DNA from: Thermoleophilia bacterium
GTDB taxonomy: Bacteria > Actinomycetota > Thermoleophilia > Gaiellales > Gaiellaceae
Length of the DNA stretch: 21,302 nucleotides
Direction of reading: 5' to 3'
Assembly (NCBI GenBank): GCA_025934335.1
Contig: JAICYG010000026.1
Location: 1 to 21,302, forward strand
The notes below the pieces were generated by a model. That model saw only the letters and a program-made list of their open reading frames with translations, made no database searches and was not told the origin of the DNA. How positions within the stretch are numbered: the stretch's first letter is position 1; every line of letters starts with the position of its first letter. Position numbers and translations under genes: made by a program. Positions 1 through 8,500 of the stretch are shown here, in pieces.

Positions 1-20
1 AAAGATGTCGGAGAGGGGGC

Positions 21-53
21 CCGTGGGGGAGAACCGGAGGTTCTCCCCCACGG
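21..53 (-). terminator. Hairpin terminator of the hydroxylase operon
   Basis: A perfect 15-bp inverted repeat (CCGTGGGGGAGAACC at 21-35 and its complement at 39-53) encloses a 3-base loop. On the minus strand it begins one base after the tautomerase stop codon, at the end of the six-gene operon. No T-tract follows on that strand, so it would be a terminator without a U-tail or a 3'-end stabiliser. The stem is too long and too well placed to be GC-rich noise. Confidence 0.75.
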
Positions 54-54
54 T

Positions 55-249
55 TCAAGCCTCGTCCCAGGGTTTGCCGTTGCGACCCCAGCGATGGGCG
101 TCATGGCCCTCCACGATCACCCACGTGTGGTCCTTCAGCTCCGGCGCCTCGAGCGCCTCCACGACCGTCTCCGTCAGGCGATCGATCAGCTTCGCCTCGA
201 GCTCCGGTGTCAGCCGCCGCTCGAACAGCTCCACGCGCACGAGAGGCAC
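55..249 (-). CDS. 4-oxalocrotonate tautomerase-family protein
   Basis: A 64-residue protein starting at a GTG and reading MPLVRVELFERR. Removal of Met leaves the N-terminal proline that is the catalytic base of the 4-OT superfamily, and Arg11 (numbered from Pro1) is present. The length fits the family (about 60-80 aa). The partner Arg39 of classical 4-OT has no obvious counterpart, so the substrate may differ from 2-hydroxymuconate. The C-terminus (WGRNGKPW) resembles other family members. A GGAGAAG ribosome site lies inside the end of the cupin gene, 2 bases upstream. Longer starts in this frame run into the cupin gene and would bury the proline. It is the last gene of the operon, so it probably isomerises an unsaturated or keto product of the pathway; that role is inferred. 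Confidence 0.8.
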   Translation of the reverse strand: MPLVRVELFERRLTPELEAKLIDRLTETVVEALEAPELKDHTWVIVEGHDAHRWGRNGKPWDEA

Positions 250-251
250 GG

Positions 252-662
252 CTACTTCTCCACGTGCTGCGAGCCGCTGTCGGGGCCGAGCACGAGGTCG
301 AGGTCGCGGTCGGGGACGTGGTCGAGCGGGACGGGGGCGAGCGCCTCCATGAAGGTGACGCCGCCCGCCGAGTAGAGCTTGTGATGCAGGCCGCGGTTGA
401 CGACGACGACGTCGCCCGCGCGCAGCGTCGTCGTGTCCTCCTCGATCGTCATCTCGACCTCGCCCTCGAGGATGAACATCACCTGCTCGGTGTCGTCGTG
501 CCTGTGCCACGGCACCTGCTTCCCCGGCTCGTACTGCACGCGGCAGAGGAGCACCTGCTCGCCGCCGATCGCGTGCAGGCGGACGCCGTCGACGAACTCC
601 CAGGCGTCGCGGCCGTTCCAGGTGCGGAACGGCCGTGAGCGCTGTGCCTCAGGCGTCGACAC
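252..662 (-). CDS. Small single-domain cupin protein
   Basis: A 136-aa protein with one cupin barrel. Motif 1 is PWHRHDDTEQVMFILEGE, giving metal ligands His53, His55 and Glu59; motif 2 (residues 82-98) supplies His93 or His94. Such proteins bind Fe, Mn or Ni and can be dioxygenases, isomerases, lyases or sensors, so the activity cannot be named. The GTG start overlaps the end of the molybdopterin C-half gene by 14 bases, so the two are co-translated. No DNA-binding domain is attached, so it is not a cupin-type regulator. Its place between the hydroxylase and a tautomerase suggests a catabolic step on the hydroxylated product (inference). Confidence 0.85.
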   Translation of the reverse strand: MSTPEAQRSRPFRTWNGRDAWEFVDGVRLHAIGGEQVLLCRVQYEPGKQVPWHRHDDTEQVMFILEGEVEMTIEEDTTTLRAGDVVVVNRGLHHKLYSAGGVTFMEALAPVPLDHVPDRDLDLVLGPDSGSQHVEK

Positions 663-1749
663 CGAAGTACCCTTCGCCGCCGTTCGCGGAGATCGCGGCG
701 AGCGAGATCTCCTCGTCGTAGATCACGCGCTTGCCGTCCCGGCGCGGCTCCTTCTTCGCGGCGAGCGCCGCGAGCACCCGGTCGGGTGTGGCGGGCATCT
801 CGGTGATCCACACGCCGACGGCGTCGTAGATCGCGTTCGCGATCGCGGGCGGCTGGGCGTTGTTCGCCATCTCGCCGATCGCCTTTGCGCCGAACGGCCC
901 GTCCTCGGACGGGTTCTCGATGATCACGTTGTCGAGCTCCGGCAGGTCGCGCATGGCCGGGCCGAGGTACGCCCCGAACTGCCCGCCGCGGTGCTCGGCC
1001 GAGGGGTAGTACGGGTACGAGTTCTCGAGCACGCCGAGCCCGAGGCCCATGATCGCCCCGCCCTCGATCTGCCCCTCGACGAGCGTGGGGTTGATCGCCC
1101 GGCCGACGTCGTAGACCTGCGTCATCCGCTCGACGACCACCTCGCCGGTCTCGTCGTCGACCTCGACCTCCGCAACGCAGGCGGCGTACGAGATCGCCGA
1201 GTGCGGCTCGATCTCCACCTGCCCGGTCGCGTCGTCGACGTCCGCGAACGGCTTCAGCGCGGTCGACGAGCCCGAGATCAGCTCGCCGTAGTTGTAGGTC
1301 GCGGCGCCGGCGACGTCGGCGACGCCGATCGTCTTCTGCGGCGCGCCCTTCGCCGTCACCTGGCCGTCGGCGATCTCGAGGTCGGACGGGTCGATCTCGA
1401 GCTCCTTCGAGGCGATGTCGAGGATCCGCTCGCGCACGCGCTCCGCTGCGAGTCGCACGGCGTTCCCACCGATGAACGTCCCGCGCGACGCGAACGTGCC
1501 GGTGCAGACCGCCGACGAGTCGGTGTTCGTGTTGTCCATCGTCACCCAGTCGTAGGGGACGCCGAGGGCGTCCGCGACGATCTGTGTGTGCACCGTCTTC
1601 GACCCCTGGCCGATGTCGACCGTGCCCGAGAACACGTCGACGCGGCCGTCCGGCTTCAGCTTGATCCACGCCTGGCTCGGGTCGCCGTTCTGGTTCATGC
1701 CGGTCGGGTACTCGATCGTCGCGAACCCGCGGCCGCGATGCTTCGCCAT
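649..1749 (-). CDS. Molybdenum hydroxylase, molybdopterin subunit, C-terminal half
   Basis: A 366-aa protein matching only the second molybdopterin-binding domain of the xanthine dehydrogenase family. It carries DIGQGSKT (45-52), a pterin-contacting loop, and GAKAIGE (287-293), whose Glu293 corresponds to the catalytic general base (Glu1261 of bovine xanthine oxidase). The start ATG shares one base with the stop of the N-half gene (TGATG), so the halves are translationally coupled and must join to form one active site. The family norm is one chain of about 750-800 aa; the two halves total 822. A sequencing frameshift is possible but less likely, because both halves end at a domain boundary. 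Eubacterium barkeri nicotinate dehydrogenase is a known enzyme with this kind of split. The substrate is unknown. Confidence 0.92.
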   Translation of the reverse strand: MAKHRGRGFATIEYPTGMNQNGDPSQAWIKLKPDGRVDVFSGTVDIGQGSKTVHTQIVADALGVPYDWVTMDNTNTDSSAVCTGTFASRGTFIGGNAVRLAAERVRERILDIASKELEIDPSDLEIADGQVTAKGAPQKTIGVADVAGAATYNYGELISGSSTALKPFADVDDATGQVEIEPHSAISYAACVAEVEVDDETGEVVVERMTQVYDVGRAINPTLVEGQIEGGAIMGLGLGVLENSYPYYPSAEHRGGQFGAYLGPAMRDLPELDNVIIENPSEDGPFGAKAIGEMANNAQPPAIANAIYDAVGVWITEMPATPDRVLAALAAKKEPRRDGKRVIYDEEISLAAISANGGEGYFGVDA

Positions 1750-3115
1750 CAGTCCCCCTCTCCGTTCAGGTTCTGCTGCGCGACGAGATGCTCGGGCAGG
1801 AGCTCGCCGGAGCGCGGCTGCGGCGTCATGCCGCGATACGACGCGGGCAGCTCGATGCCGACCCGCTCCGCCGCCGCGAGCGTGACGGGGACGGTCGACG
1901 GGTCCTTGAGGACGACGCCGTTCCCGCTCGTGTCGCCGATCCGGTTCGCGTTCTTCAGCCGCAGCTCCCACGGGTCCATGCCGATCGCCTCGGCGACGCG
2001 GTTCAGATGCGTCTCGACGGCGAACGACACGGAGGTGACCCCGAAGCCGCGCATCGCGGTCGTCGGCACGCGGTTCGTGAACACGACGAACCCGTCGAAC
2101 CGCAGGTTCGGGATCGTGTAGGCCCCGGAGTGGTGGAACGCGTGCTTCGTGACGCCGTACGGCGAGAAGCGCGCGTACGCGCCGGCGTCGTGCAGCGTGA
2201 CGGTGCGGCGGCCGAGGATCCAGCCGTCGTTCGTCACCGCGTCCTCCAGCTCGATGTGCCACGGCGCCCGCGTCGAGGAGGCGAGCATCTCCTCCTCACG
2301 CGTCCACCGCCACTTCACCGGCCGGCGCGCCTTCAGCGCGAGCAGCGCGCAGATCGTGTCGGTGGCCGAGTCGACCTTGCCGCCGAACCCTCCGCCGACG
2401 GTGCCGCCGACGAACTTCAGCTTGTTCAGCGGCACCTGCAGGTGCGCGGCGACGACGCCCATCGAGAAGTACATCGCCTGCGTGCACGAGTAGATCGTCA
2501 GGCGGCCGCTCGCCTCGGGCACCGCGAGGCAGACCTGCGTCTCGAGCGGCATCTGCTCGATCGCCTGGGGGCGGTAGGTTCCCTGCACGATCACGTCCGC
2601 CCTGTCGAACGCCCAGTCGACGTCCCCCTTGCGGACGCGGCGGTGGTTGAAGGGCCCGTAGTGCGGATAGACGTTGCCCCACTGGTGGATCTGCGGGGCC
2701 TCCGGGTCGAGCGCCTTGCGGATGTCGAACAGGGCCGGCTGCTCCTCGAACTCGGCCTCGATCGCCGCGACCGCCGCGCGGGCGGCAGCCTCGGACTCGG
2801 CGGCGACGGCCGCGATCGGCTGCCCCTTGTAACGGACTTCGCCCTCGGCGAGCAGCGGCTCGTCGGCGGGGACGCCGAGCCCCTCGAGGTGGCCGTAGAC
2901 GTTCTTCGGCACGTCGGCGTGCGTGACGATCGCACGGACGCCCTTCAGCGACTCGGCCTTGCTCGTGTCGAGCCGGACGATCTTCGCGTGATGGTGGGGC
3001 GACCGGAGAGCCTTCACCCAGAGCGTCTTGCCGACGCGGACGTCGTCGACGTACTGGGTGCGGCCCGTGACGTGGCCGACGCCGTCGTAGCGCGGAAGCC
3101 GTGCGCCGACGGCCT

Positions 3116-3119
<4 letters not shown>
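1749..3119 (-). CDS. Molybdenum hydroxylase, molybdopterin subunit, N-terminal half
   Basis: A 456-aa protein with the a/b-hammerhead domain (about 10-120) followed by the first molybdopterin-binding domain. Visible motifs are TQ (213-214, the pterin-contacting Gln), GGGFGGK (242-248) and AMRGFG (355-360), whose Arg357 and Phe359 match bovine Arg912 and the stacking Phe914. Two xanthine-binding residues are changed: the Glu after GGGFGGK (bovine Glu802) is Val249, and the position of bovine Arg880 is Lys325 by hand alignment. The CSFR loop of form I CO dehydrogenase is absent. The catalytic Glu lies in the next gene. The ATG overlaps the 2Fe-2S gene stop as ATGA. The substrate is therefore probably neither xanthine nor CO; an aldehyde or N-heterocycle is plausible. 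Confidence 0.92.
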
Positions 3120-3639
<520 letters not shown>

Positions 3640-3643
<4 letters not shown>

Positions 3644-4413
3644 GCGTGCTCCAGTCGATCGAGGGCTTCACGAACGAGCTTCGGGAGGATCGCCTTGCGG
3701 TAGGCGGCCGTCGCGACGGCGTCGTCGACCGGGTCGACGTCCTGCAGGACGTCGTCGGGGTTCCGGCTCTGCTCGACCGTCCGCAGCCGCACCGCAGTCG
3801 GCGCGACGCCGGCCGCCGCGAGCCGGAGCTCGGACGTGTCGCTGCGCACGGCGCCGACGACTGCCGCGATTGCATACGAGTGCGCGTGCCGTCGGCGGAG
3901 GCCGTCGCCCGTCGTGCGGCGCTCGACGTCGTCGAGCTCCACCTCCAGGACGAGCCGGCCGGAGCGGTTTGCGAGGAAGTCCTCGATCGCTTCCGTGCGC
4001 TCGCCGTCCGCGCCCGCCGAGCGCACGCGCGCGCCGAGGGCGATCAGCGGCGCCCCGAGGTCGCCGCGCTGGGCGTCGAGGCCGGGCGGCGCGCAGATGT
4101 TGCCGCCCACGGTCGCGTTCCGCCGCACCTCCGCGTCGGCGATGTGCCGCGCGGTCTCCGCGAGGAGCCCGACGGGATGGTCGAGGAGCGCCTCCACCGG
4201 CACCATCGCGCCGATCACGTGGCGGCCGTCCTCGCTCCTCGTCGTGTCGAGCGCCGCGCGGTGCAGCATCAGCGCCCGGGTCGGTGTGAGCCTGCCCGCG
4301 GCGATCTCGGGCAGGACGATCGTTCCACCGGCGACGACCGTCAGGCCCTCACCGCTGCCGTACAGGGAAACCGCCTCGTCGCGCGAGGTCGGTACGAGTA
4401 CCTGATCAGTCAT
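3640..4413 (-). CDS. Molybdenum hydroxylase, FAD-binding subunit
   Basis: A 257-aa protein of the CoxM / xanthine dehydrogenase medium-subunit family, somewhat shorter than the usual 280-300. FAD motifs are AGGTIVLPE (28-36) and ATVGGNICAPP (100-110), followed by the C-terminal CO dehydrogenase flavoprotein domain. It takes electrons from the 2Fe-2S subunit and delivers them to NAD, oxygen or another acceptor. It is the first gene of the minus-strand operon. The ATG was chosen because a TAGAAT box lies exactly seven bases upstream, typical of leaderless transcription. The open frame continues far upstream, antisense to the ATPase gene, and that extension is not coding. Confidence 0.92.
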
Positions 4414-4420
4414 GTTCGCG

Positions 4421-4426
4421 ATTCTA
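4421..4426 (-). promoter_or_regulatory. -10 box for the hydroxylase operon
   Basis: On the minus strand TAGAAT (5 of 6 to TATAAT) sits seven bases before the FAD-subunit ATG, so transcription would start at or beside the start codon. No convincing -35 box is seen. It shares the 51-bp divergent gap with the box for the maturation genes. Confidence 0.55.
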
Positions 4427-4452
4427 TGGTCAGTCGCAAATGAGATTGGAAG

Positions 4453-4458
4453 TACCCT
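4453..4458 (+). promoter_or_regulatory. -10 box for the maturation operon
   Basis: TACCCT (TAnnnT form) lies six bases before the ATPase ATG, again placing the transcript start at the start codon. No ribosome site precedes the ATG and no clear -35 is visible. The two divergent boxes are 26 bases apart, so the polymerase footprints overlap. Confidence 0.45.
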
Positions 4459-4464
4459 GCAGGC

Positions 4465-5334
4465 ATGGCGTTCGGGTCGATCGAGGAGCTCGAGGGCGCG
4501 CTCGCGCGCTCCTCGTACCTGACCGACCGGGGGCTCGCGACCGCCCTCTACCTCGCGCTCCGGCTCGAGAAGCCGCTGCTGCTCGAGGGAGAGGCCGGCG
4601 TCGGGAAGACCGAGGCGGCGAAGGCGGTGGCGTCGGCGCTCGACGCGCCGCTCATTCGCCTCCAGTGCTACGAGGGCCTCGACATCGCCCATGCCGTCTA
4701 CGAGTGGAACTACGCGCGGCAGCTGCTCCACATTCGCGCGGCGCAGGCGGGCACGGTCGACGAGGGCGAGCTCTTCGGGCGCGACTTCCTGATCCGGCGG
4801 CCGGTGCTGGAGGCGCTCGAGTCGGAGCGGCGCGCGCTGCTCCTGATCGACGAGATCGACCGCGCCGACGAGGAGTTCGAGGCGTTCCTGCTCGAGGTCC
4901 TCTCCGACTTCCAGGTGACGATCCCGGAGCTCGGCACGATCCACGCGCGCGAGCGCCCGTACGTGATCCTGACGTCGAACCGCACGCGCGAGCTGCACGA
5001 CGCGCTCAAGCGGCGGTGCCTGTACCACTGGATCGAGCACCCATCGCTCGAGCGGGAGGTGCAGATCGTCGAGCTGCGCGTGCCGGGCGTGCCAGGCCGG
5101 CTCGCCGAGCAGGCGGCGCGGTTCGCCGCCGAGCTGCGCGCGCTCGACCTGCAGAAGCCGCCGGGGATCGCGGAGACGATCGACTGGGTGCGCGCGCTCA
5201 CCGCGCTCGGGCGACAGGAGCTCGACGTCGAGCACGTGCAGGCGACGCTGGGCTCGCTGCTCAAGTACCACGAGGACGTGCTCGCGCTCCGCGACGAGGC
5301 GCTCGCGCAGCTCGTCGCGGCGAGCCGTGACTGA
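4465..5334 (+). CDS. MoxR-family AAA+ ATPase (CoxD-like)
   Basis: A 289-aa AAA+ ATPase. Walker A is GEAGVGKT (42-49), Walker B is LLLIDEID (125-132), and sensor 1 is Asn172 in LTSNRT, followed by the arginine-rich RRC segment. MoxR proteins work with VWA partners as chaperones. CoxD of the CO dehydrogenase cluster helps build the sulfurated Mo-Cu centre, and homologues accompany many molybdenum hydroxylases. The next gene encodes the VWA partner and overlaps by eight bases, so this is very likely the maturation ATPase for the divergently encoded hydroxylase. The start is set by the TACCCT box six bases upstream; an ATG at 4440 is in another frame and gives only a shadow protein. Confidence 0.93.
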   Translation: MAFGSIEELEGALARSSYLTDRGLATALYLALRLEKPLLLEGEAGVGKTEAAKAVASALDAPLIRLQCYEGLDIAHAVYEWNYARQLLHIRAAQAGTVDEGELFGRDFLIRRPVLEALESERRALLLIDEIDRADEEFEAFLLEVLSDFQVTIPELGTIHARERPYVILTSNRTRELHDALKRRCLYHWIEHPSLEREVQIVELRVPGVPGRLAEQAARFAAELRALDLQKPPGIAETIDWVRALTALGRQELDVEHVQATLGSLLKYHEDVLALRDEALAQLVAASRD

Positions 5335-6463
5335 GGCGCGCACCGAGCACGCGGTCGTACGGCACGTGGTCGTCTTCGGCCGCGTGCTCCGCGAGGGCGG
5401 CCTCGAGGTCGGCCCCGGCCGCGTCGCCGACGCGCTCCGCGGCCTCGACGCCGTCGATCTCGCCCGCCAGGACGACGTGTACTGGACGCTGCGCCAGACG
5501 CTCGTCTCCCGCCGGGAGGACATCGAGGTCTTCGACCGCACCTTCGACGCGTGGTTCCTGCGCGTTGCCGGCCCGCGCCGGCTGCGCGAGCTCGACCGCC
5601 CGCCGCGGAACGGCGAGCGGCGGAAGGGCGGCGTCCCCGGCCCCGGCCCCGAGGTCGACGGCGGCGAGCACGAGTCGGGCGCCTGGAGCGGCGACGAGCT
5701 GCTGCGCACCCGCGACTTCGCGGCGATGACGCCGGACGAGTTCGCGCGGGCGCGGGCGCTGATCCGCGCCGTCGCCCTCGAGCGGCCGCGCAGGCGCACC
5801 CACCGCCTCCGCCCCGACCGCCGTGGGCGGGCGCTCGACGTGCGGGCGCTCGTCCGCGCCTCGCTCGCGACCGGCGGCGACCCGGCCGTCCGCGCGTTCC
5901 GGAGCCGCGGCCACGCCCCGCGCAAGCTGGTGCTGCTACTGGACGTGTCGGGCTCGATGGAGGCCTACTCGCGGGCGCTGCTCCTCTACCTGCACGCGGC
6001 GCGCGGCTCGGGCCGCGGAGTCGAGACGTTTGCCTTCGGCACCCGGTTGACGCGGCTGACGCACGACCTCGCGACGCGGGATCCCGACGCGGCGCTCGAG
6101 GCGGCGTCGAGACGCGTGCTCGACTGGTCGGGCGGCACGAGGATCGGTGCGTCGCTGAAGGCGTACAACGACGAGTGGGGGCGGCGTGCGCTCACCCGCG
6201 GCGCCGTGGTCGTGCTGCTCTCCGACGGCTGCGAGCGCGGCGACCCGGAGCTCGTCGCCACCGAGCTGCGGCGCCTCGCCCGCCAGGCGTTCGCGGTCGT
6301 GTGGGTGAACCCGCTGAAGGCGCATCCGCAGTACGAGCCGCTGACGCGCGGGATGGCGGCCGCGCTGCCCTACGTCGACCGGCTGCTCTCCGGGCACGAC
6401 GTGGCGAGCCTCGAGGCGCTCGGTACTGTTCTCCGCGGGATCGAACGGAGGCATCAGGCGTGA
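5327..6463 (+). CDS. VWA-domain protein, CoxE-like
   Basis: A 378-aa protein. The N-terminal part (1-95) is helical and typical of the CoxE family. Residues 95-125 are a Gly/Pro/Glu-rich linker, and the VWA domain follows from about 200. Its metal-ion-dependent adhesion site is DVSGS (206-210), with the later SGGTRIG and SDG elements also present. No signal peptide or membrane segment is seen. With the MoxR ATPase it forms the usual chaperone pair, which in CO dehydrogenase systems is needed for cofactor maturation. The GTG start overlaps the ATPase stop by eight bases, and the gene ends in a GTGA overlap with the XdhC N-domain gene. Confidence 0.92.
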   Translation: MTEARTEHAVVRHVVVFGRVLREGGLEVGPGRVADALRGLDAVDLARQDDVYWTLRQTLVSRREDIEVFDRTFDAWFLRVAGPRRLRELDRPPRNGERRKGGVPGPGPEVDGGEHESGAWSGDELLRTRDFAAMTPDEFARARALIRAVALERPRRRTHRLRPDRRGRALDVRALVRASLATGGDPAVRAFRSRGHAPRKLVLLLDVSGSMEAYSRALLLYLHAARGSGRGVETFAFGTRLTRLTHDLATRDPDAALEAASRRVLDWSGGTRIGASLKAYNDEWGRRALTRGAVVVLLSDGCERGDPELVATELRRLARQAFAVVWVNPLKAHPQYEPLTRGMAAALPYVDRLLSGHDVASLEALGTVLRGIERRHQA

Positions 6464-6771
6464 AGGAGATCGTCGACCAGGTCGAGCAGTGGCGCGAGCG
6501 CGGCGAGCAGGTCGCCGTCGCGACCGTGATCGCCACCCGGAAGTCGGCGCCGCGGCCGGTCGGGGCGAAGCTCGCCGTCTCCGAGACCGGTGCGATGTGC
6601 GGCTCCGTCTCCGGCGGCTGCGTCGAGAACGACGTCGTCCTGCAGGCGCTCGAGGTGATGGAGTCCGGCGAGTCGCGCGTGGTCACCTACGGGATTACCG
6701 AGGACCAGGCGCTCGGCGTCGGGCTGCCGTGCGGCGGCGAGATCGACGTCCTGCTCGAACGGCTCGATTGA
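6460..6771 (+). CDS. XdhC/CoxI N-domain as a separate small protein
   Basis: A 103-aa protein comprising only the XdhC_CoxI domain. It has the conserved SAPRPVGAK segment (29-37) and the two family cysteines, Cys54 in SGGCVEN and Cys91 in LPCGGEIDVLLE. XdhC binds molybdenum cofactor, promotes its sulfuration and hands it to the apo-hydroxylase. In the usual XdhC this domain is fused to a C-terminal Rossmann domain; here the Rossmann part is the next gene, joined by a TTGA overlap. The GTG start overlaps the VWA stop. Separate CoxI-like proteins occur in some cox clusters, so the split is probably natural. Confidence 0.88.
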   Translation: MKEIVDQVEQWRERGEQVAVATVIATRKSAPRPVGAKLAVSETGAMCGSVSGGCVENDVVLQALEVMESGESRVVTYGITEDQALGVGLPCGGEIDVLLERLD

Positions 6772-7505
6772 CGCTCACAGACGCGCTGATCGAGGTCGCC
6801 CACGGCGACGAGCGCGCGGTGCTGTTCACCGTCCTCGACGGCGACGGGAAAGGGTCGAAGCTGCTCGTCCGGCTCGACCGGGACGAGCGTCTCGGCGACG
6901 CGCCCGCAGCCCTCGCCGAGCTGGCGCCGGCCCTGCGCAGGAGCGCCATCGTGGAGCACGCCGGCGTCCGCGCGTTCGCCGACGTCTACGGGCCGCCGCC
7001 GCTTCTCGTCGTCGTCGGCGCGGTCGACACCGGCGAGGCGCTCTGCGCCGCCGCGCGCGCGCTCGGCTGGCGGACGGCGTGCGTCGACGCCCGTGGGCAG
7101 TTCGCGACGCCCGAGCGGGTCCCGAGCGCCGACCGGATCGTCGTCGCGTGGCCCGACGAGGCGCTCGCCGAGCTCGGGCTCGACCGCGACACGGCGGTCG
7201 TCGTGCTCACCCACGACGACAAGTTCGACGTCCCCGCTCTCGCTGCCGCGCTCCGCAGCGACGCGTTCTACGTCGCCGCGCTCGGGAGCCGCGTCGCGCA
7301 GGCCTCGCGCCGCGAGCGGCTGCTCGAGGCGGGCCTGACGGAGGCGGAGCTGAAGCGGCTGCACGGGCCCGCCGGCCTCGACGTCGGCGCCGAGAGCCCC
7401 GCCGAGACCGCGCTCTCCGTCCTCGCCGAGGCGCTCGCGATCCGCTCCGGGCGCGGCGGCGGCCCGCTGCGGTCGTCCGCGACGCGGATCCACGCCGAGC
7501 GCTGA
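6768..7505 (+). CDS. XdhC Rossmann-domain protein
   Basis: A 245-aa protein carrying the linker and C-terminal half of XdhC. A nucleotide-binding Rossmann motif (LLVVVGAVDTGEAL, 79-92) is followed by conserved segments FATPERVP, VVLTHDDKFD, VAALGSR and HGPAGLDVGAESPAETALS. The nucleotide loop reads GAVDTG, where many homologues have GAGHVG or GAVHIA, so the usual His is Asp. The start is a TTG overlapping the previous stop (TTGA); no better start exists downstream before conserved sequence. It presumably works with the 103-aa XdhC N-domain protein as a two-piece chaperone loading cofactor into the hydroxylase. Confidence 0.85.
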   Translation: MTLTDALIEVAHGDERAVLFTVLDGDGKGSKLLVRLDRDERLGDAPAALAELAPALRRSAIVEHAGVRAFADVYGPPPLLVVVGAVDTGEALCAAARALGWRTACVDARGQFATPERVPSADRIVVAWPDEALAELGLDRDTAVVVLTHDDKFDVPALAAALRSDAFYVAALGSRVAQASRRERLLEAGLTEAELKRLHGPAGLDVGAESPAETALSVLAEALAIRSGRGGGPLRSSATRIHAER

Positions 7506-7512
7506 CGCAGTC

Positions 7513-7542
7513 TCGACGCCCGCCCGCGGACGCTGATACGTT
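7513..7542 (+). promoter_or_regulatory. Possible promoter of the catabolic run
   Basis: In the 75-base gap after the XdhC gene, TCGACG (7513-7518) and TACGTT (7537-7542) are separated by 18 bases, a fair -35/-10 pair. It would give a leader of about 30 bases carrying a strong AGGAGGG ribosome site (7568-7574) six bases before the next ATG. The gene that follows is thus leadered, unlike several others here. Confidence 0.35.
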
Positions 7543-7580
7543 CGCGCCGGTCCGGGTCAACGTCACGAGGAGGGCAGGTC

Positions 7581-8492
7581 ATGCCGGTCGCCGTCCGGTC
7601 GGAGAAGGTGCGTGAGCTGGTCGACGAGCACGCCGAGGTCGAGCAGGTCGCGACGGGGTTCACGTTCACGGAAGGCCCGATCTGGATGGCGGACGGGTCG
7701 CTCCACTTCAGCGACATGCCCGGCGACAAGCGGCGCCGCTGGCACCCGCAGGAGGGCGTCAGCGTCCTGCTCGACCCGAGCCGCAAGTGCAACGGGATGA
7801 CGCGCGACGACGAGGGGAACCTGATCGTGTGCGAGCACGTCACGAGCTCCGTCGTGCGCGAGTCGCCCGACGGACGCCGCGAGACCCTCGCCTACCACTG
7901 GCAGGGGAAGTACCTGAACAGCCCCAACGACGTCATCGTCGCCTCGGACGGCGCGATCATCTTCACCGACCCGACCTACGGCCGCATGCCCGGCTTCGGC
8001 ATCGAGCGGGCGCAGGAGCTCGACTTCCAGGGCGTCTACCGGATCCCGCCGGGCGGCGGCCAGGACGACCTGCAGCTCCTCGTCGACGACTTCAAGCAGC
8101 CGAACGGCCTCTGCTTCACGCCGGACGAGTCCCGGCTCTACATCAACGACACCGAGCGGGCGCACATCCGCGTCTTCGACGTCGGCGCCGACCACGCGCT
8201 GTCGAACGGCCGTGTCTTCGCGGAGTCGATCGGCGACGGCGACCTCGCGAAGGGCGGGCTCGTCGACGGGATGAAGCTCGACGAGCGCGGCAACGTCTAC
8301 GTCACCGGGCCCGACGGCGTCTGGATCTTCTCGCCCGGCGGCGAGCACCTCGGCGTGATCGAGGTGCCGGAGTCGGTCGGCAACATCAACTGGGGCGACG
8401 ACGACTGGCAGTCGCTCTTCATCCCGGCGTCGACGTCCGTGTATCGCGTACGGATGAAGGTCGGCGGCAACCGTCTCGGCTACATGCGGTAG
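7581..8492 (+). CDS. SMP-30/gluconolactonase-family hydrolase
   Basis: A 303-aa six-bladed beta-propeller of the SMP-30 / gluconolactonase / LRE-like family. The expected metal-site residues are present: Glu31 (FTEGPIW), Asn116 (SPNDV), Asn175 (QPNGLCF) and Asp229 (VDGMKLD). Family members open lactones, with the divalent metal activating water, and are cytoplasmic; no signal peptide is seen. The start ATG has an excellent AGGAGGG site. It begins the catabolic run after a 75-base gap and is followed by the isochorismatase-fold gene eight bases later. In a ring-degradation pathway it would open a lactone or enol-lactone intermediate (inference); sugar lactones are the alternative. Confidence 0.88.
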   Translation: MPVAVRSEKVRELVDEHAEVEQVATGFTFTEGPIWMADGSLHFSDMPGDKRRRWHPQEGVSVLLDPSRKCNGMTRDDEGNLIVCEHVTSSVVRESPDGRRETLAYHWQGKYLNSPNDVIVASDGAIIFTDPTYGRMPGFGIERAQELDFQGVYRIPPGGGQDDLQLLVDDFKQPNGLCFTPDESRLYINDTERAHIRVFDVGADHALSNGRVFAESIGDGDLAKGGLVDGMKLDERGNVYVTGPDGVWIFSPGGEHLGVIEVPESVGNINWGDDDWQSLFIPASTSVYRVRMKVGGNRLGYMR

Positions 8493-8500
8493 GAGGAGCC

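Noticed and set aside
397..2121. Long open frame on the plus strand antisense to the hydroxylase genes
   Set aside because: The protein is Arg/Val/Asp-rich with no domain, as expected of a shadow frame in GC-rich DNA. The opposite strand has clear motifs throughout. The frames at 1788-3236 (+) and 479-1669 (-) are rejected for the same reason.
4440..5330. ATG at 4440 as an alternative start of the ATPase region
   Set aside because: It reads a different frame giving an Arg/Ala-rich protein, while the 4465 frame has Walker A, Walker B and sensor motifs.
4414..5925. Upstream extension of the FAD-subunit frame on the minus strand
   Set aside because: The extension is antisense to the MoxR and VWA genes and is low-complexity. 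The family N-terminus begins at the ATG at 4413, which also has a -10 box at leaderless spacing.
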